Translations under genes and position numbers: made by a program
Notes under the pieces: generated by a model
Databases searched by the model: none
Seen by the model: only the letters and a program-made list of their open reading frames with translations
Told to the model about the DNA's origin: nothing
Part shown: positions 1-5,661 of the stretch, in pieces
Numbering within the stretch: the first letter of the stretch is position 1
How the letters are laid out: each line of letters begins with the position of its first letter
DNA from: an uncultured Ruminococcus sp.
GTDB lineage: Bacteria; Bacillota; Clostridia; Oscillospirales; Acutalibacteraceae
Length of the DNA stretch: 7,443 nt
Direction of reading: 5' to 3'
NCBI GenBank assembly: GCA_905234305.1
Contig: CAJOHT010000043.1
Span: 1-7,443 of the forward strand

Positions 1-68
1 AGTGTCGTTTTCTTGCTGTTGAAATGTGATGATATTTTAAAAGTCTTTACCTGTTACTTATACTGAGA

Positions 69-100
69 GGCTGCCGCTTCATTTTGCGACAGCCCCTTTT
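69..100 (+). terminator. Rho-independent terminator of an upstream gene outside the window
   Basis: GGCTGCCGC (69-77) pairs with GCGACAGCC (86-94) around an 8-nt loop, with one C-A mismatch in a 9-bp stem. It is followed by CCTTTT and, a little further on, a run of T from 108. The T tract lies on the + strand side only, so it should end a + strand transcript coming from the left. The gene it serves is not visible in the window. Confidence 0.7.
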
Positions 101-102
101 GC

Positions 103-131
103 TTGCATTTTTTTATTGTACCTATTATAAT
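103..131 (+). promoter_or_regulatory. Likely sigma-A promoter for the 148-942 operon
   Basis: A perfect TATAAT lies at 126-131 and a partial -35 element, TTGCAT (3 of 6 consensus positions), at 103-108, with exactly 17 nt between them. Transcription would begin near 138, leaving a leader of about 10 nt that carries the GGTGA ribosome site before the ATG at 148. The position just after the upstream terminator supports it. The weak -35 box keeps the call tentative. Confidence 0.45.
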
Positions 132-147
132 TAATTACGGTGATATT

Positions 148-624
148 ATGTTCAGAAAAATGCTACGCCAAAAACAGGAATTAGATAAAAACGAATGCGT
201 AAAAATTCTTATTAATGAAAAGCGGGGCGTTTTGTCGCTTAACGGCGATATGGGATATCCCTACGGCTTTCCGATAAATCACTATTACAATGAGAATGAC
301 GGATGTTTATATTTCCATTGCGGAAAAAGCGGGCATAAAATCGACGCGATAAATTCCTGTGAAAAGGCTTCTTTTTGCGCATATGATAAAGGATATATAG
401 AAAAAAACGAGTGGGCGCTTAATATCAAAAGCGTTATAGTTTTCGGCAGAATCTCAATAATAGATGATTATGATACAATATGCGATATAAGCCGTAAACT
501 GTCCTATAAATTCACATCCGACGAAAACTATATTGATAATGAAATCAAAAAATTTGCTAAGGCAACTTTACTGTTAAAACTAAAGCCCGAACATATTTCG
601 GGAAAGATTGTAAAAGAAAGTTAG
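148..624 (+). CDS. Pyridoxamine 5'-phosphate oxidase-like FMN-binding split-barrel protein (NimA-like family)
   Basis: The protein has 158 residues, the usual length for this small family. Recognisable segments are the N-terminal MFRKM start, RGVLSLNGDMGYPYGFP (residues 26-42), the strand LYFHCGKSGHKIDAI (about 54-68), and NIKSVIVFGRISIID in the second half. These match the flavin-binding split-barrel fold of PNPOx-like/NimA-like proteins. Family members bind FMN (sometimes haem or F420) and reduce small molecules; the substrate here cannot be told from sequence. It should be a soluble cytoplasmic dimer. I chose the ATG at 148 because it has a GGTGA site 5 nt upstream and begins where relatives begin. 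An in-frame ATG at 103 would add 15 hydrophobic residues and would overlap the -35 box. The TfoX-like gene follows after 8 nt, so the two are probably co-transcribed. Its base composition resembles the rest of the window. It is probably a host gene outside the phage operon. Confidence 0.85.
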   Translation: MFRKMLRQKQELDKNECVKILINEKRGVLSLNGDMGYPYGFPINHYYNENDGCLYFHCGKSGHKIDAINSCEKASFCAYDKGYIEKNEWALNIKSVIVFGRISIIDDYDTICDISRKLSYKFTSDENYIDNEIKKFAKATLLLKLKPEHISGKIVKES

Positions 625-632
625 GTGATACT

Positions 633-942
633 ATGGCTTCAAGTAAAGAGTATCTTGATTTTGTTTTAGAACAGCTAAACGGGCTTGAGAATATTACGTA
701 CCGTAAGATGATGGGCGAATATATTCTTTATTACAGAGGAAAGATTTTCGGCGGTATTTACGACGACCGCTTTTTTAATAAAACCTGTTAAAACAGCTCT
801 CGCTATGATACCGAATCCCGTTTACGAAACTCCTTACGACGGCGCGAAGGATATGATACTGGTCGAAAATATTGATGACAGGATTTTTCTCGCCGATTTA
901 CTTAACGCGATGTATGACGAGCTTCCCAATAAAAGAAAATAG
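633..942 (+). pseudogene. TfoX N-terminal-domain protein, frameshifted
   Basis: Translation from the ATG at 633 (AGGTGA site at 623-628, overlapping the previous stop) gives the TfoX-N signature: YRKMMGEYILYYRGKIFGG at residues 23-41, then IYDDRF. It then runs into a stop at 789-791 after 52 residues. The family sequence resumes in the +1 frame from 775: IKPVKTALAMIPNPVYETP, then a segment containing DMILVENID, and an end at LLNAMYDELPNKRK with TAG at 940-942. Dropping one T from the six-T run at 771-776 restores a 102-residue protein of normal length for the family. TfoX-N proteins are small cytoplasmic proteins; TfoX/Sxy regulates competence in some Gammaproteobacteria, but stand-alone relatives in Firmicutes have no settled role. 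It is probably co-transcribed with the FMN-binding protein. The break could be a true mutation, a homopolymer sequencing error, or be bypassed by polymerase slippage on the T run. Confidence 0.85.
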
Positions 943-946
943 ACTA

Positions 947-975
947 AGGGTGAACTCATTTTTTGAGTTCACCCT
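947..975. terminator. Bidirectional hairpin terminator between convergent operons
   Basis: AGGGTGAACTCA (947-958) pairs perfectly with TGAGTTCACCCT (964-975): 12 bp around a 5-T loop. On the + strand it is followed by GTTCTTTTATTT, serving the TfoX-like gene that ends at 942. On the - strand it is followed by TTAGTCTATTTTCTTTT, serving the phage operon whose last stop is at 982-984. Both T tracts are interrupted, so efficiency in each direction is uncertain. Confidence 0.8.
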
Positions 976-981
976 GTTCTT

Positions 982-1443
982 TTATTTGAAAAAAACTATT
1001 ATATATGAAGCTCCGCTCTGGTTCAGGTTATAATACGTCCCGTTATTCTGAGCTGTGCTTTGCGTTACCGTAAGCGTATCTCCCGAAAGCGTTGCTCCCC
1101 CGCTGCTGCCTTTCTGAGTCGCAATCGCGTAGTTGATTCTCAGATAATCCGATACAGGCTGGACTGTCGGCGCGGCGCTCTTAAAAATCAGCGCTATTTT
1201 AGGCGTAAAACCTGGCTGGTAAACCGCGCTTGAGGTTCCGCTTCCCTGATTGATCGAAACAACATAAGGAGCCGATACCCTGTCTTTTTCCGAGGAGGTA
1301 AGGTGTTTATCTCCGTCGTTGATATGACTTCCGAGTATATTATCTATAATCGCGTTATCCGAAACAAAATCGATTCTCTTCGGGATATCGCTTTCTATCC
1401 AGTTATTAAGCCTTAGATTAGGCGTTTTATTTGTAGATGCCAT
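982..1443 (-). CDS. Short tail fibre / receptor-binding-type protein
   Basis: The 153-residue protein is the last gene of the late operon. Residues 1-60 (MASTNKTPNLRLNNW..., PKRIDFVSDNAIID, a GSH...DKHLT segment, then a SEKDRVSAP stretch) form the N-terminal attachment module often seen in tail fibre proteins of Firmicute phages. Residues 61-153 are rich in G, S, T and N, with alternating hydrophobic strands (SINQGSGTSSAVYQPGFTPK, then KIALIFKS) and an aromatic-hydrophobic end, consistent with a small trimeric beta tip that contacts the host surface. The ATG at 1443 has an AAGGAAGG site 6 nt upstream, and the gene begins 12 nt after the gpI-like gene. A fibre this short, with no visible chaperone gene behind it, is at the small end for myovirus-type tails. 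The role is inferred from the N-terminal module and from position. Confidence 0.7.
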   Translation of the reverse strand: MASTNKTPNLRLNNWIESDIPKRIDFVSDNAIIDNILGSHINDGDKHLTSSEKDRVSAPYVVSINQGSGTSSAVYQPGFTPKIALIFKSAAPTVQPVSDYLRINYAIATQKGSSGGATLSGDTLTVTQSTAQNNGTYYNLNQSGASYIIVFFK

Positions 1444-1455
1444 ATAATCCTTCCT

Positions 1456-2019
1456 TTACTGTAAATGTATTTGCTTCCATTGTAAATTATCCGCGTCAAG
1501 CTGAGCGAAGGTTTTATTCTGAAGCTGGAACTGATTCCACGTTTTTCCGCCGAAGTATACATACGCGTCAAGATGAGCGGGCAATATCCTTTTAATCTGG
1601 TTTTCTATCCACTTCGCTTCACTGTCGGGGTACGAACCTCCTACGCATACGGAGATCGTACCTTGGGTAGGAACTTCAATTATGCTGTAATCGCTTACCC
1701 CGAAACTTCTTAAAAACTTTTTCAGACTTTCCTTAGTGAAATCACTTTCGTTAAAGCCTTTTCTTAGGGTCAGCATTTCACGGCGTTTTTCAGTGGAATA
1801 CGAGCTTTTTACGTCGCCTATTACCTTCTCTCTTATTTCAAGTCCGTAGCTTTCGCTGCTCGAAATAAAGGCTTCCCTTAAAAGCTCCTCCATATTCTGC
1901 CGATGTGCATATAACGCTTGGGCGTATGCCTGAAGCTCATTCTTTATATTCGTACCGTCGGAAAGGTCATATATCCCGAGCGGAGAAAGTTTATTCATCA
2001 TTGATATTAACGGATGCAT
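1456..2019 (-). CDS. Tail protein I-like baseplate protein (DUF2313 / XkdU-like)
   Basis: The protein has 187 residues, a typical size for this family. It has a helical N-terminus (about residues 22-60, with QAYAQALYAHRQNMEELLRE), a middle part with EKRREMLTLRKGFNESDFT and LKKFLRSFGVSDYSIIE, then a beta-rich part ending in ILPAHLDAYVYFG (from about residue 144). The order J, I, fibre is that of P2 and PBSX tails, where gpI/XkdU sits at the baseplate edge and helps attach fibres. The last 29 residues carry three aromatic-x-Gln-hydrophobic units spaced exactly ten residues apart (see the separate repeat entry). The ATG at 2019 overlaps the J stop by one base (TAATG), and a GAGGAGG site lies about 10 nt upstream, so translation is probably coupled. 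Confidence 0.8.
   Translation of the reverse strand: MHPLISMMNKLSPLGIYDLSDGTNIKNELQAYAQALYAHRQNMEELLREAFISSSESYGLEIREKVIGDVKSSYSTEKRREMLTLRKGFNESDFTKESLKKFLRSFGVSDYSIIEVPTQGTISVCVGGSYPDSEAKWIENQIKRILPAHLDAYVYFGGKTWNQFQLQNKTFAQLDADNLQWKQIHLQ
1459..1545 (-). repeat. Three-unit, ten-residue repeat at the C-terminus of the gpI-like protein
   Basis: Residues 159-187 of the gpI-like protein contain TWNQF (160-164), TFAQL (170-174) and QWKQI (180-184). The pattern is aromatic-x-Gln-hydrophobic with an exact ten-residue period. Similar Trp-rich short repeats occur at the C-termini of tail proteins in Firmicute phages. They may form the contact with the fibre, but that is inference. The repeat is at protein level; the DNA units are not identical. 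Confidence 0.65.
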
Positions 2020-3083
2020 TAATCCTGAGCCTCCTCAACAACAACGTTATTCAAAACAACATATGTATCGCTGTCAACCTGCGCGTATGACGGATAAAGA
2101 TTATTAAAGCTGAAATCCTCAACTCCCTCTGCGTTAATCACAGCGGATATCAAGCAATTCTCCAGAACGTCGTCCCCTACCTCAAGCGAGCTTATATAAT
2201 CGGAAACCGATGCCGTTATATTCTGCCTTACGGTTCCCAAATCGTAACCGTCCTTTAAAACAACATCAACGCCGACCGTGAAATTCTGGATATCGGCGGT
2301 ATAAACCTCGACGTTTACGTTAAGCTCTCTTTGAGCAGATATAAGCGCGCTTACTCTGTTAACGAGTTCGGGGGAAGCCGCGGCATTCTGAGCGGCTATA
2401 TAAACGTCTACGGTACCCGTTCCTCTTACTCGCGGAACTACATTCGCCGAATGGACTCCCTCAACAGACATTGCGAGTCTTTTATAATACGCTTTATTGG
2501 TACTGTTCGATACCGACTTATAAGTATCCAGCACTCTCCGCCTTAATGCTTCATCCGACTCAACATCAGCACCTCCGTGAAACGGCCATATATTTGTAAC
2601 GCTGTCGATTCCTACAACATTCGTTACGATAGTGTTTATCTTATGTCCTCCGACATTTCCCGAAACTCCGCCGATTTGAGCCGTACATGGTACCGTTATA
2701 GAATAACCCGAACTCAGCGTAGCGTCATTATCGGTAACAAATCTTACGGGATTGACCCCTTCAGTAGATACAACAGTTCCCGCGGGTATCAGTATCGGCT
2801 GAGTCACTTCTTCCTCAACCTCGAATTTTACTTCTCCTTTAGCCTTTACAGCCTCTTTACGCTCGATCCCGCGGTCCGCAGCGTGATAATCGAGATACTC
2901 TCCCATAGCTGTAGAGGCGAAAATCTGGCGTTTTATAAACTCAAGATTCACCTCGTCGTTATATATTTCTCCCGCAAGCACCTTCATTCTTATGTCGATA
3001 TCCGACATCTCGGGAACCTCGCAGCCCGACATTCCCCTGTATTTATTCTTCATTCTCCTTAAAATATCTTCGTATCTATCCAT
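2019..3083 (-). CDS. Baseplate J family protein (XkdT-like baseplate wedge)
   Basis: From the ATG at 3083 the protein has 354 residues, close to the normal length of P2 gpJ/XkdT-like proteins. The diagnostic Baseplate_J part is IPAGTVVSTEGVNPVRFVTD (residues 99-118), followed by a GGVSGNVGG segment (138-146) and PFHGGADVESDEALRRR (167-183). After these come conserved hub-distal beta domains with VEGVHSANVVPRVRGTGTVD. Known members form the baseplate wedge with gp25-like and gpI-like proteins in contractile tails, and the neighbours on either side fit that exactly. I prefer the ATG at 3083 over a TTG six bases upstream because the GGAGG site (3093-3097) is 9 nt from the ATG but only 3 nt from the TTG. 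The start overlaps the end of the gp25-like gene by 8 nt. Confidence 0.93.
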   Translation of the reverse strand: MDRYEDILRRMKNKYRGMSGCEVPEMSDIDIRMKVLAGEIYNDEVNLEFIKRQIFASTAMGEYLDYHAADRGIERKEAVKAKGEVKFEVEEEVTQPILIPAGTVVSTEGVNPVRFVTDNDATLSSGYSITVPCTAQIGGVSGNVGGHKINTIVTNVVGIDSVTNIWPFHGGADVESDEALRRRVLDTYKSVSNSTNKAYYKRLAMSVEGVHSANVVPRVRGTGTVDVYIAAQNAAASPELVNRVSALISAQRELNVNVEVYTADIQNFTVGVDVVLKDGYDLGTVRQNITASVSDYISSLEVGDDVLENCLISAVINAEGVEDFSFNNLYPSYAQVDSDTYVVLNNVVVEEAQD

Positions 3084-3420
3084 CCACAATCACCTCCGTG
3101 AACAATTTAGATTTCCCGTCGTCAACCTCGATTCCTACAACAGTGTTTGAACTCCTGCTCGATATATAAAGCACGTCAACCTGACAGTTTGTATGTAGCA
3201 AGCACTCGTTTATACGGGACTCGATTTTAGATTCATCATTCTCTTCGGTAAAATCAAAGCCATCCTCAAAAGCTCCGATGCTCCTGTCGTACACAAAACT
3301 TCCGTTAGGAATCTTAATCGCAAGCTCCGCCTGCTGGAGTGCCTGCTCTATACCATATAATCGTACCGCTTCGGAATTAGGCTTTAGCTTAATATCATTA
3401 TTATCGATTTTAATATCCAT
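3076..3420 (-). CDS. gp25-like / XkdS-like baseplate wedge protein (DUF2634-type)
   Basis: The 114-residue protein has the size and position of gp25/XkdS proteins, directly before baseplate J. Visible features are a helix with EAVRLYGIEQALQQAELAI (residues 18-36), the segment SFVYDRSIG (41-49), an acidic stretch (50-66), a second helix with ESRINECLL (67-75), and two C-terminal strands VDVLYISSR and TVVGIEVDDG. In contractile systems this small wedge protein contacts the inner tube-sheath interface and primes sheath assembly, which makes its presence here notable since no sheath gene is seen. The ATG overlaps the spike stop (ATGA), and an AGGGCGG-type site precedes it. Assignment rests on size, pattern and gene order; similarity is moderate. 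Confidence 0.75.
   Translation of the reverse strand: MDIKIDNNDIKLKPNSEAVRLYGIEQALQQAELAIKIPNGSFVYDRSIGAFEDGFDFTEENDESKIESRINECLLHTNCQVDVLYISSRSSNTVVGIEVDDGKSKLFTEVIVDG
3091..3097 (-). promoter_or_regulatory. Ribosome binding site that fixes the start of the baseplate J gene
   Basis: On the - strand this reads GGAGGTG. The GGAGG core is 9 nt from the ATG at 3083 and only 3 nt from the in-frame TTG at 3089, supporting the ATG. The site lies inside the 3' end of the gp25-like gene. Confidence 0.75.
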
Positions 3421-3755
3421 CAGCTGACCGCCCTTCCGTTAATATAGACGTTGCCGTCATTTTTCAGAACGATGCTCGCTCCGCCCGAGGAGCTTAACAT
3501 AAGCTCCCCGGGACTTAAATTCTCAGCCTTAGCAACCGTTCCGAGGCAAATATCCTCTCCTCCCGCGGTCAATACAACGCTTTCCTCCCCTACAGTCGGT
3601 ACATAGGTTATACCGTAGGGCGATACAATTGGGATTTTAGAGTAATCGTTCGAGGCGTTTATCTGGACGCGTCCGTTCGAGGCTCCCTTAACGCTGCCTT
3701 TATCGGCAACATTATCAGTGAGTGAATTTTTTGTAACATAATTAAGTATCCACAT
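3420..3755 (-). CDS. Short baseplate spike protein (gpV / XkdR-like, OB-fold)
   Basis: The protein has 111 residues. The segment RVQINASNDYSKIPIVSPYG followed by ITYVPTVGEESVVL and GGEDICLGTV (about residues 29-74) has the pattern of the OB-fold of phage spike proteins. The final 30 residues (GELMLSSSGGASIVLKNDGN, then VYINGRAVS) look like a short run of beta-prism/beta-helix strands that trimerise into the piercing tip. P2-type gpV proteins are nearly twice as long, while XkdR-like ones are about this size. There is no histidine anywhere, so the HxH iron-binding tip known from P2 gpV is absent. The ATG at 3755 has a good AAGGAG site 7 nt upstream and lies within the last 14 nt of the hub gene. 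Confidence 0.8.
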   Translation of the reverse strand: MWILNYVTKNSLTDNVADKGSVKGASNGRVQINASNDYSKIPIVSPYGITYVPTVGEESVVLTAGGEDICLGTVAKAENLSPGELMLSSSGGASIVLKNDGNVYINGRAVS

Positions 3756-4683
3756 TCTGAAACTCCTTCTTTATAGTCAACATAGTTTCTTCCCTTTCGG
3801 GAGTAGAGCGATAGTAAATACCGCTTACATACAGATCATTGTACAAAGTCTTTCTGTCGTCAAATACCGCCTCGGCACCAAGCGCATTAAGCAAACATTC
3901 GGGAGATGTAGCGGTTATCTCGTATGAACTTTTCTCCGAATTACGTATCATAGCGTCGCCTATAAGGAGCGAACTGTCAGCAAGAGTATCAATATACCGC
4001 CTGCGGTTAACTCCCCTCTTCTCCGCTTTTTTATTTTTTAAAACGGTATTATAATTTCCTTTCGAACCTGTTCTGGCATATATGCGGGATAAAACTTTGC
4101 AGCGTTTATTATTTTCTTTAAAGGAATTATATTTAATTCCGTCAGTATTTGAAAACCTCAGCTTCAAATCCGATTCAACGCCGTTAAAATTTACGGTACC
4201 GTCCTCCTCAACCCTAGGCGTCCTGTTAAACGCCTTAAGCGAAAAAGCTGTTGCCGCCTGCCAATTAGACATACCCTTAGGTATTTTCAGATTACCGTCC
4301 AAAGTCTTTTCCACTCCCTCGTACTCCTTTATTCCGCAGGGTTCAAGATGCTCTTTAACAATAACGCGGGTTGAAGGATAGGAATAGCTTATCGGGCGGC
4401 TCTCGTTATCGAGCAATACCGCCGCCATACTCCTTGCAATAATCTTAGTATAATTATCCTTTTCGTCAGTAACGTTAATCTGCTCGTCCACAATGCCTTT
4501 AAAAACTATTTTATCCTCTTCATATGCCGAAACTTCGCAAAGCTCGCGCGATAAATCCATAATCGGGAATACTACCGTTAAATCGTCGGCAGGAATATTC
4601 TCATCCCTGTTAATCACTATGTAAAGAGGATTTTCCGCGTTGAACTTTTCCCCGTTAACGTCTGTAAAGCTAAAGCTCAGCAT
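3742..4683 (-). CDS. Baseplate hub protein (late control D / XkdQ-like)
   Basis: The protein has 313 residues, close to the roughly 320 of XkdQ and gpD-type hubs. Residues 1-75 form a beta-rich part (SFSFTDVNGEKF, DDLTVVFPIMDL, EDKIVFKGIVDEQ). The segment ARSMAAVLLDNESRPISYSY (83-102) is a recognisable motif of clostridial hub proteins, as is the following EHLEPCGI (111-118). A later part carries NWQAATAFSLKAFNRTPRV (140-158). This family forms the ring that adapts the tube to the trimeric spike, matching its place between the LysM protein and the spike. The ATG at 4683 overlaps the LysM gene end by 7 nt, with AGGGTGAG just upstream. The protein appears complete, with no fused tail tube, sheath or lysozyme part. 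Confidence 0.85.
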   Translation of the reverse strand: MLSFSFTDVNGEKFNAENPLYIVINRDENIPADDLTVVFPIMDLSRELCEVSAYEEDKIVFKGIVDEQINVTDEKDNYTKIIARSMAAVLLDNESRPISYSYPSTRVIVKEHLEPCGIKEYEGVEKTLDGNLKIPKGMSNWQAATAFSLKAFNRTPRVEEDGTVNFNGVESDLKLRFSNTDGIKYNSFKENNKRCKVLSRIYARTGSKGNYNTVLKNKKAEKRGVNRRRYIDTLADSSLLIGDAMIRNSEKSSYEITATSPECLLNALGAEAVFDDRKTLYNDLYVSGIYYRSTPEREETMLTIKKEFQNVDT

Positions 4684-5195
4684 ATTCTCACCCTGCTTCC
4701 TGTTTCAAGTTCATCCACACGGCTGATTTGAGAGTTTAATTCTATTAAAGAATTAATATCAGCGCCGTATCGATATGATATATCCCAAAGCGTTTCGTCT
4801 TCCAAAACGGTATGATAATATTCTTCCTCAATTACCGTATTCCGTACGCTGTCCTCAATAAACTCAAAGCTGTAAAAAACCGTATCGGAAACTGGCTCAC
4901 ATATAAGCTCCAGCTTCTTGAAGTACGCGTAAAAAGGCTTTGTTTCGGGAAGTGTAAGAACTCCGCTTTCAGGTTCGGTCTGGAGTTTAAGAAGCTCATT
5001 GAACTGCTCAAGGCAGTCATATCCGATAAAACCTCCCCTGCCCTTAACGATTCGGCATTTTGAGGAGAGCTTTCTCGGAATCGACTTTCCGTCGAAGAGT
5101 TTAAGCTCATTTATATTATCCGAGTAAACTATTCTCAGGCTCTCGGGATTATGCTCCCATTCATATCCTTTATAACGTATTTTTGAAGTCTTCAT
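4677..5195 (-). CDS. LysM-domain baseplate protein (XkdP / gp53-like)
   Basis: The 172-residue protein has two parts. Residues 1-120 begin KIRYKGYEWEHNPESLRI and include a GRGGFIGYDCLEQFNELL segment and an acidic beta-rich stretch, the pattern of the N-terminal domain of XkdP-like tail proteins. Residues 126-171 form a LysM domain (YYHTVLEDETLWDISYRYGADINSLIELN in outline; key residues H128, L136, W137, Y141, N148, L153, N154). In contractile tails LysM proteins of this kind clamp hub to wedge rather than bind cell wall. The ATG at 5195 overlaps the stop of the 41-aa gene (ATGA) and has an AGGAGG site 10 nt upstream. In PBSX this gene directly follows the tape-measure gene; here the preceding gene is only 41 codons. 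Confidence 0.88.
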   Translation of the reverse strand: MKTSKIRYKGYEWEHNPESLRIVYSDNINELKLFDGKSIPRKLSSKCRIVKGRGGFIGYDCLEQFNELLKLQTEPESGVLTLPETKPFYAYFKKLELICEPVSDTVFYSFEFIEDSVRNTVIEEEYYHTVLEDETLWDISYRYGADINSLIELNSQISRVDELETGSRVRIC

Positions 5196-5317
5196 CCCGT
5201 TTTAGCCTCCTGTTCCTCTGTGAGCGCCCTGCTGTATCTTCGGCTGTCCTGCTCAAAAATCTCGCTTATTCTTCTAGCGTCGAGTCCGACGTTTATTTCA
5301 GGTATTCTTTCCTCCAT
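5192..5317 (-). CDS. 41-residue protein of unknown function in the tape-measure position
   Basis: This small gene encodes MEERIPEINVGLDARRISEI followed by FEQDSRRYSRALTEEQEAK and a final TG. I accept it as real because its ATG lies 2 nt after the previous TAA, has an AAGGAG site 6 nt upstream, and its TGA overlaps the next ATG (ATGA). It also fills a 124-nt space that would otherwise be the only gap in the operon. The sequence is highly charged, with no membrane segment, and residues 12-38 look like an amphipathic helix. In PBSX/P2-type operons the gene just before the LysM protein encodes the tape measure, usually many hundreds of residues. This could be a minimal tape measure, a plug, an assembly chaperone, or the remnant of one. 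No family is recognised. Confidence 0.75.
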   Translation of the reverse strand: MEERIPEINVGLDARRISEIFEQDSRRYSRALTEEQEAKTG

Positions 5318-5319
5318 AA

Positions 5320-5661
5320 TTACTCCTTTTCATTAGATTGAATAACAAGTATTAAAGTCTGTTTACCGTTTTTGTACGAGAGCTTTGAGTCTTTTATAAA
5401 ACAGCGGTTGTAAGTTACTTCAGCATTATCTTTCTCGACTGTCAGCGTAAAGTTATCGTAATAAATCATCTCAACCGAAGCGTAATACTCGAGTGTAAGC
5501 ATATACGTTTTTTCCTCGTTTACAACCGCCCAAGGCTTATCGCTTAAAAACTCGCGCAGTTTTCTTTTACTGACGTTTTCCTCGGCTTCAAACGAAACTA
5601 ATCCGCATACAACCTGATTGTTAATCATTACGTTCAAATCTGTTTTTACTGATTCTATCAT
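5320..5661 (-). CDS. Small beta-rich tail protein, candidate tail tube protein
   Basis: The 113-residue protein is almost all predicted strand, with one short helix (KRKLREFLSD, residues 32-41). Strands include NVMINNQVVC (10-19), KTYMLTLEYYASV (51-63), FTLTVEKDNAEVTYNRCFIK (71-90) and KQTLILVIQSNEK (100-112). A strand-rich protein with a YNRCFI-type strand near the end and a small helix in the middle is consistent with a tail-tube/gp19-like barrel, and its place after the tail-terminator candidate is where tube genes sit. It is shorter than XkdM-type tubes (roughly 140-150 residues), and I cannot see a diagnostic motif. It could instead be a hub adaptor or neck protein. The ATG at 5661 overlaps the preceding stop (ATGA), with a GAGG site 8 nt upstream. 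It ends 2 nt before the 41-aa gene. Confidence 0.5.
   Translation of the reverse strand: MIESVKTDLNVMINNQVVCGLVSFEAEENVSKRKLREFLSDKPWAVVNEEKTYMLTLEYYASVEMIYYDNFTLTVEKDNAEVTYNRCFIKDSKLSYKNGKQTLILVIQSNEKE

Noticed and set aside
1..66. An open + strand frame entering from the left edge and ending with TGA at 64-66, just before the terminator
   Set aside because: Only 21 codons are visible, with an odd hydrophobic/Cys-rich composition and no recognisable family ending. It may be the end of the upstream gene but cannot be supported.
103..147. Upstream ATG extending the FMN-binding protein by 15 residues
   Set aside because: It has no ribosome site, overlaps the putative -35 box, and adds residues that the family does not have. 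The ATG at 148 is better.
771..777. Programmed -1 ribosomal frameshift at the T-rich run of the TfoX-like gene
   Set aside because: The downstream family frame is +1 relative to the start, so a -1 slip does not produce the product. Only a one-base deletion, a +1 shift or transcript slippage would.
947..975. The perfect inverted repeat as an attachment or recombination site
   Set aside because: Its position 5-7 nt from two convergent stop codons, and T-rich sequence on each side, are better explained by a bidirectional terminator. No second copy was found in the window.
2577..3062. A 161-codon open + strand frame opposite the baseplate J gene
   Set aside because: It lies antisense to a clearly identified gene, is rich in Tyr, Ser and Arg as expected of a shadow frame, and has no family signature.
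3742..4683. Possible fusion of hub protein with a lysozyme or tube domain that could explain the missing genes
   Set aside because: The 313 residues are fully used by a normal-length gpD/XkdQ-like protein.
4832..5110. A 92-codon - strand frame inside the LysM gene
   Set aside because: It lies in another frame within a confidently assigned gene, has a low-complexity Ser/Arg composition, and no ribosome site was evident.
5192..5661. A hidden tail-assembly chaperone pair with a frameshift in the 113-aa / 41-aa region
   Set aside because: Both frames have their own ribosome sites and stops, no slippery heptamer bridging them was evident, and there is no room for a second chaperone product.
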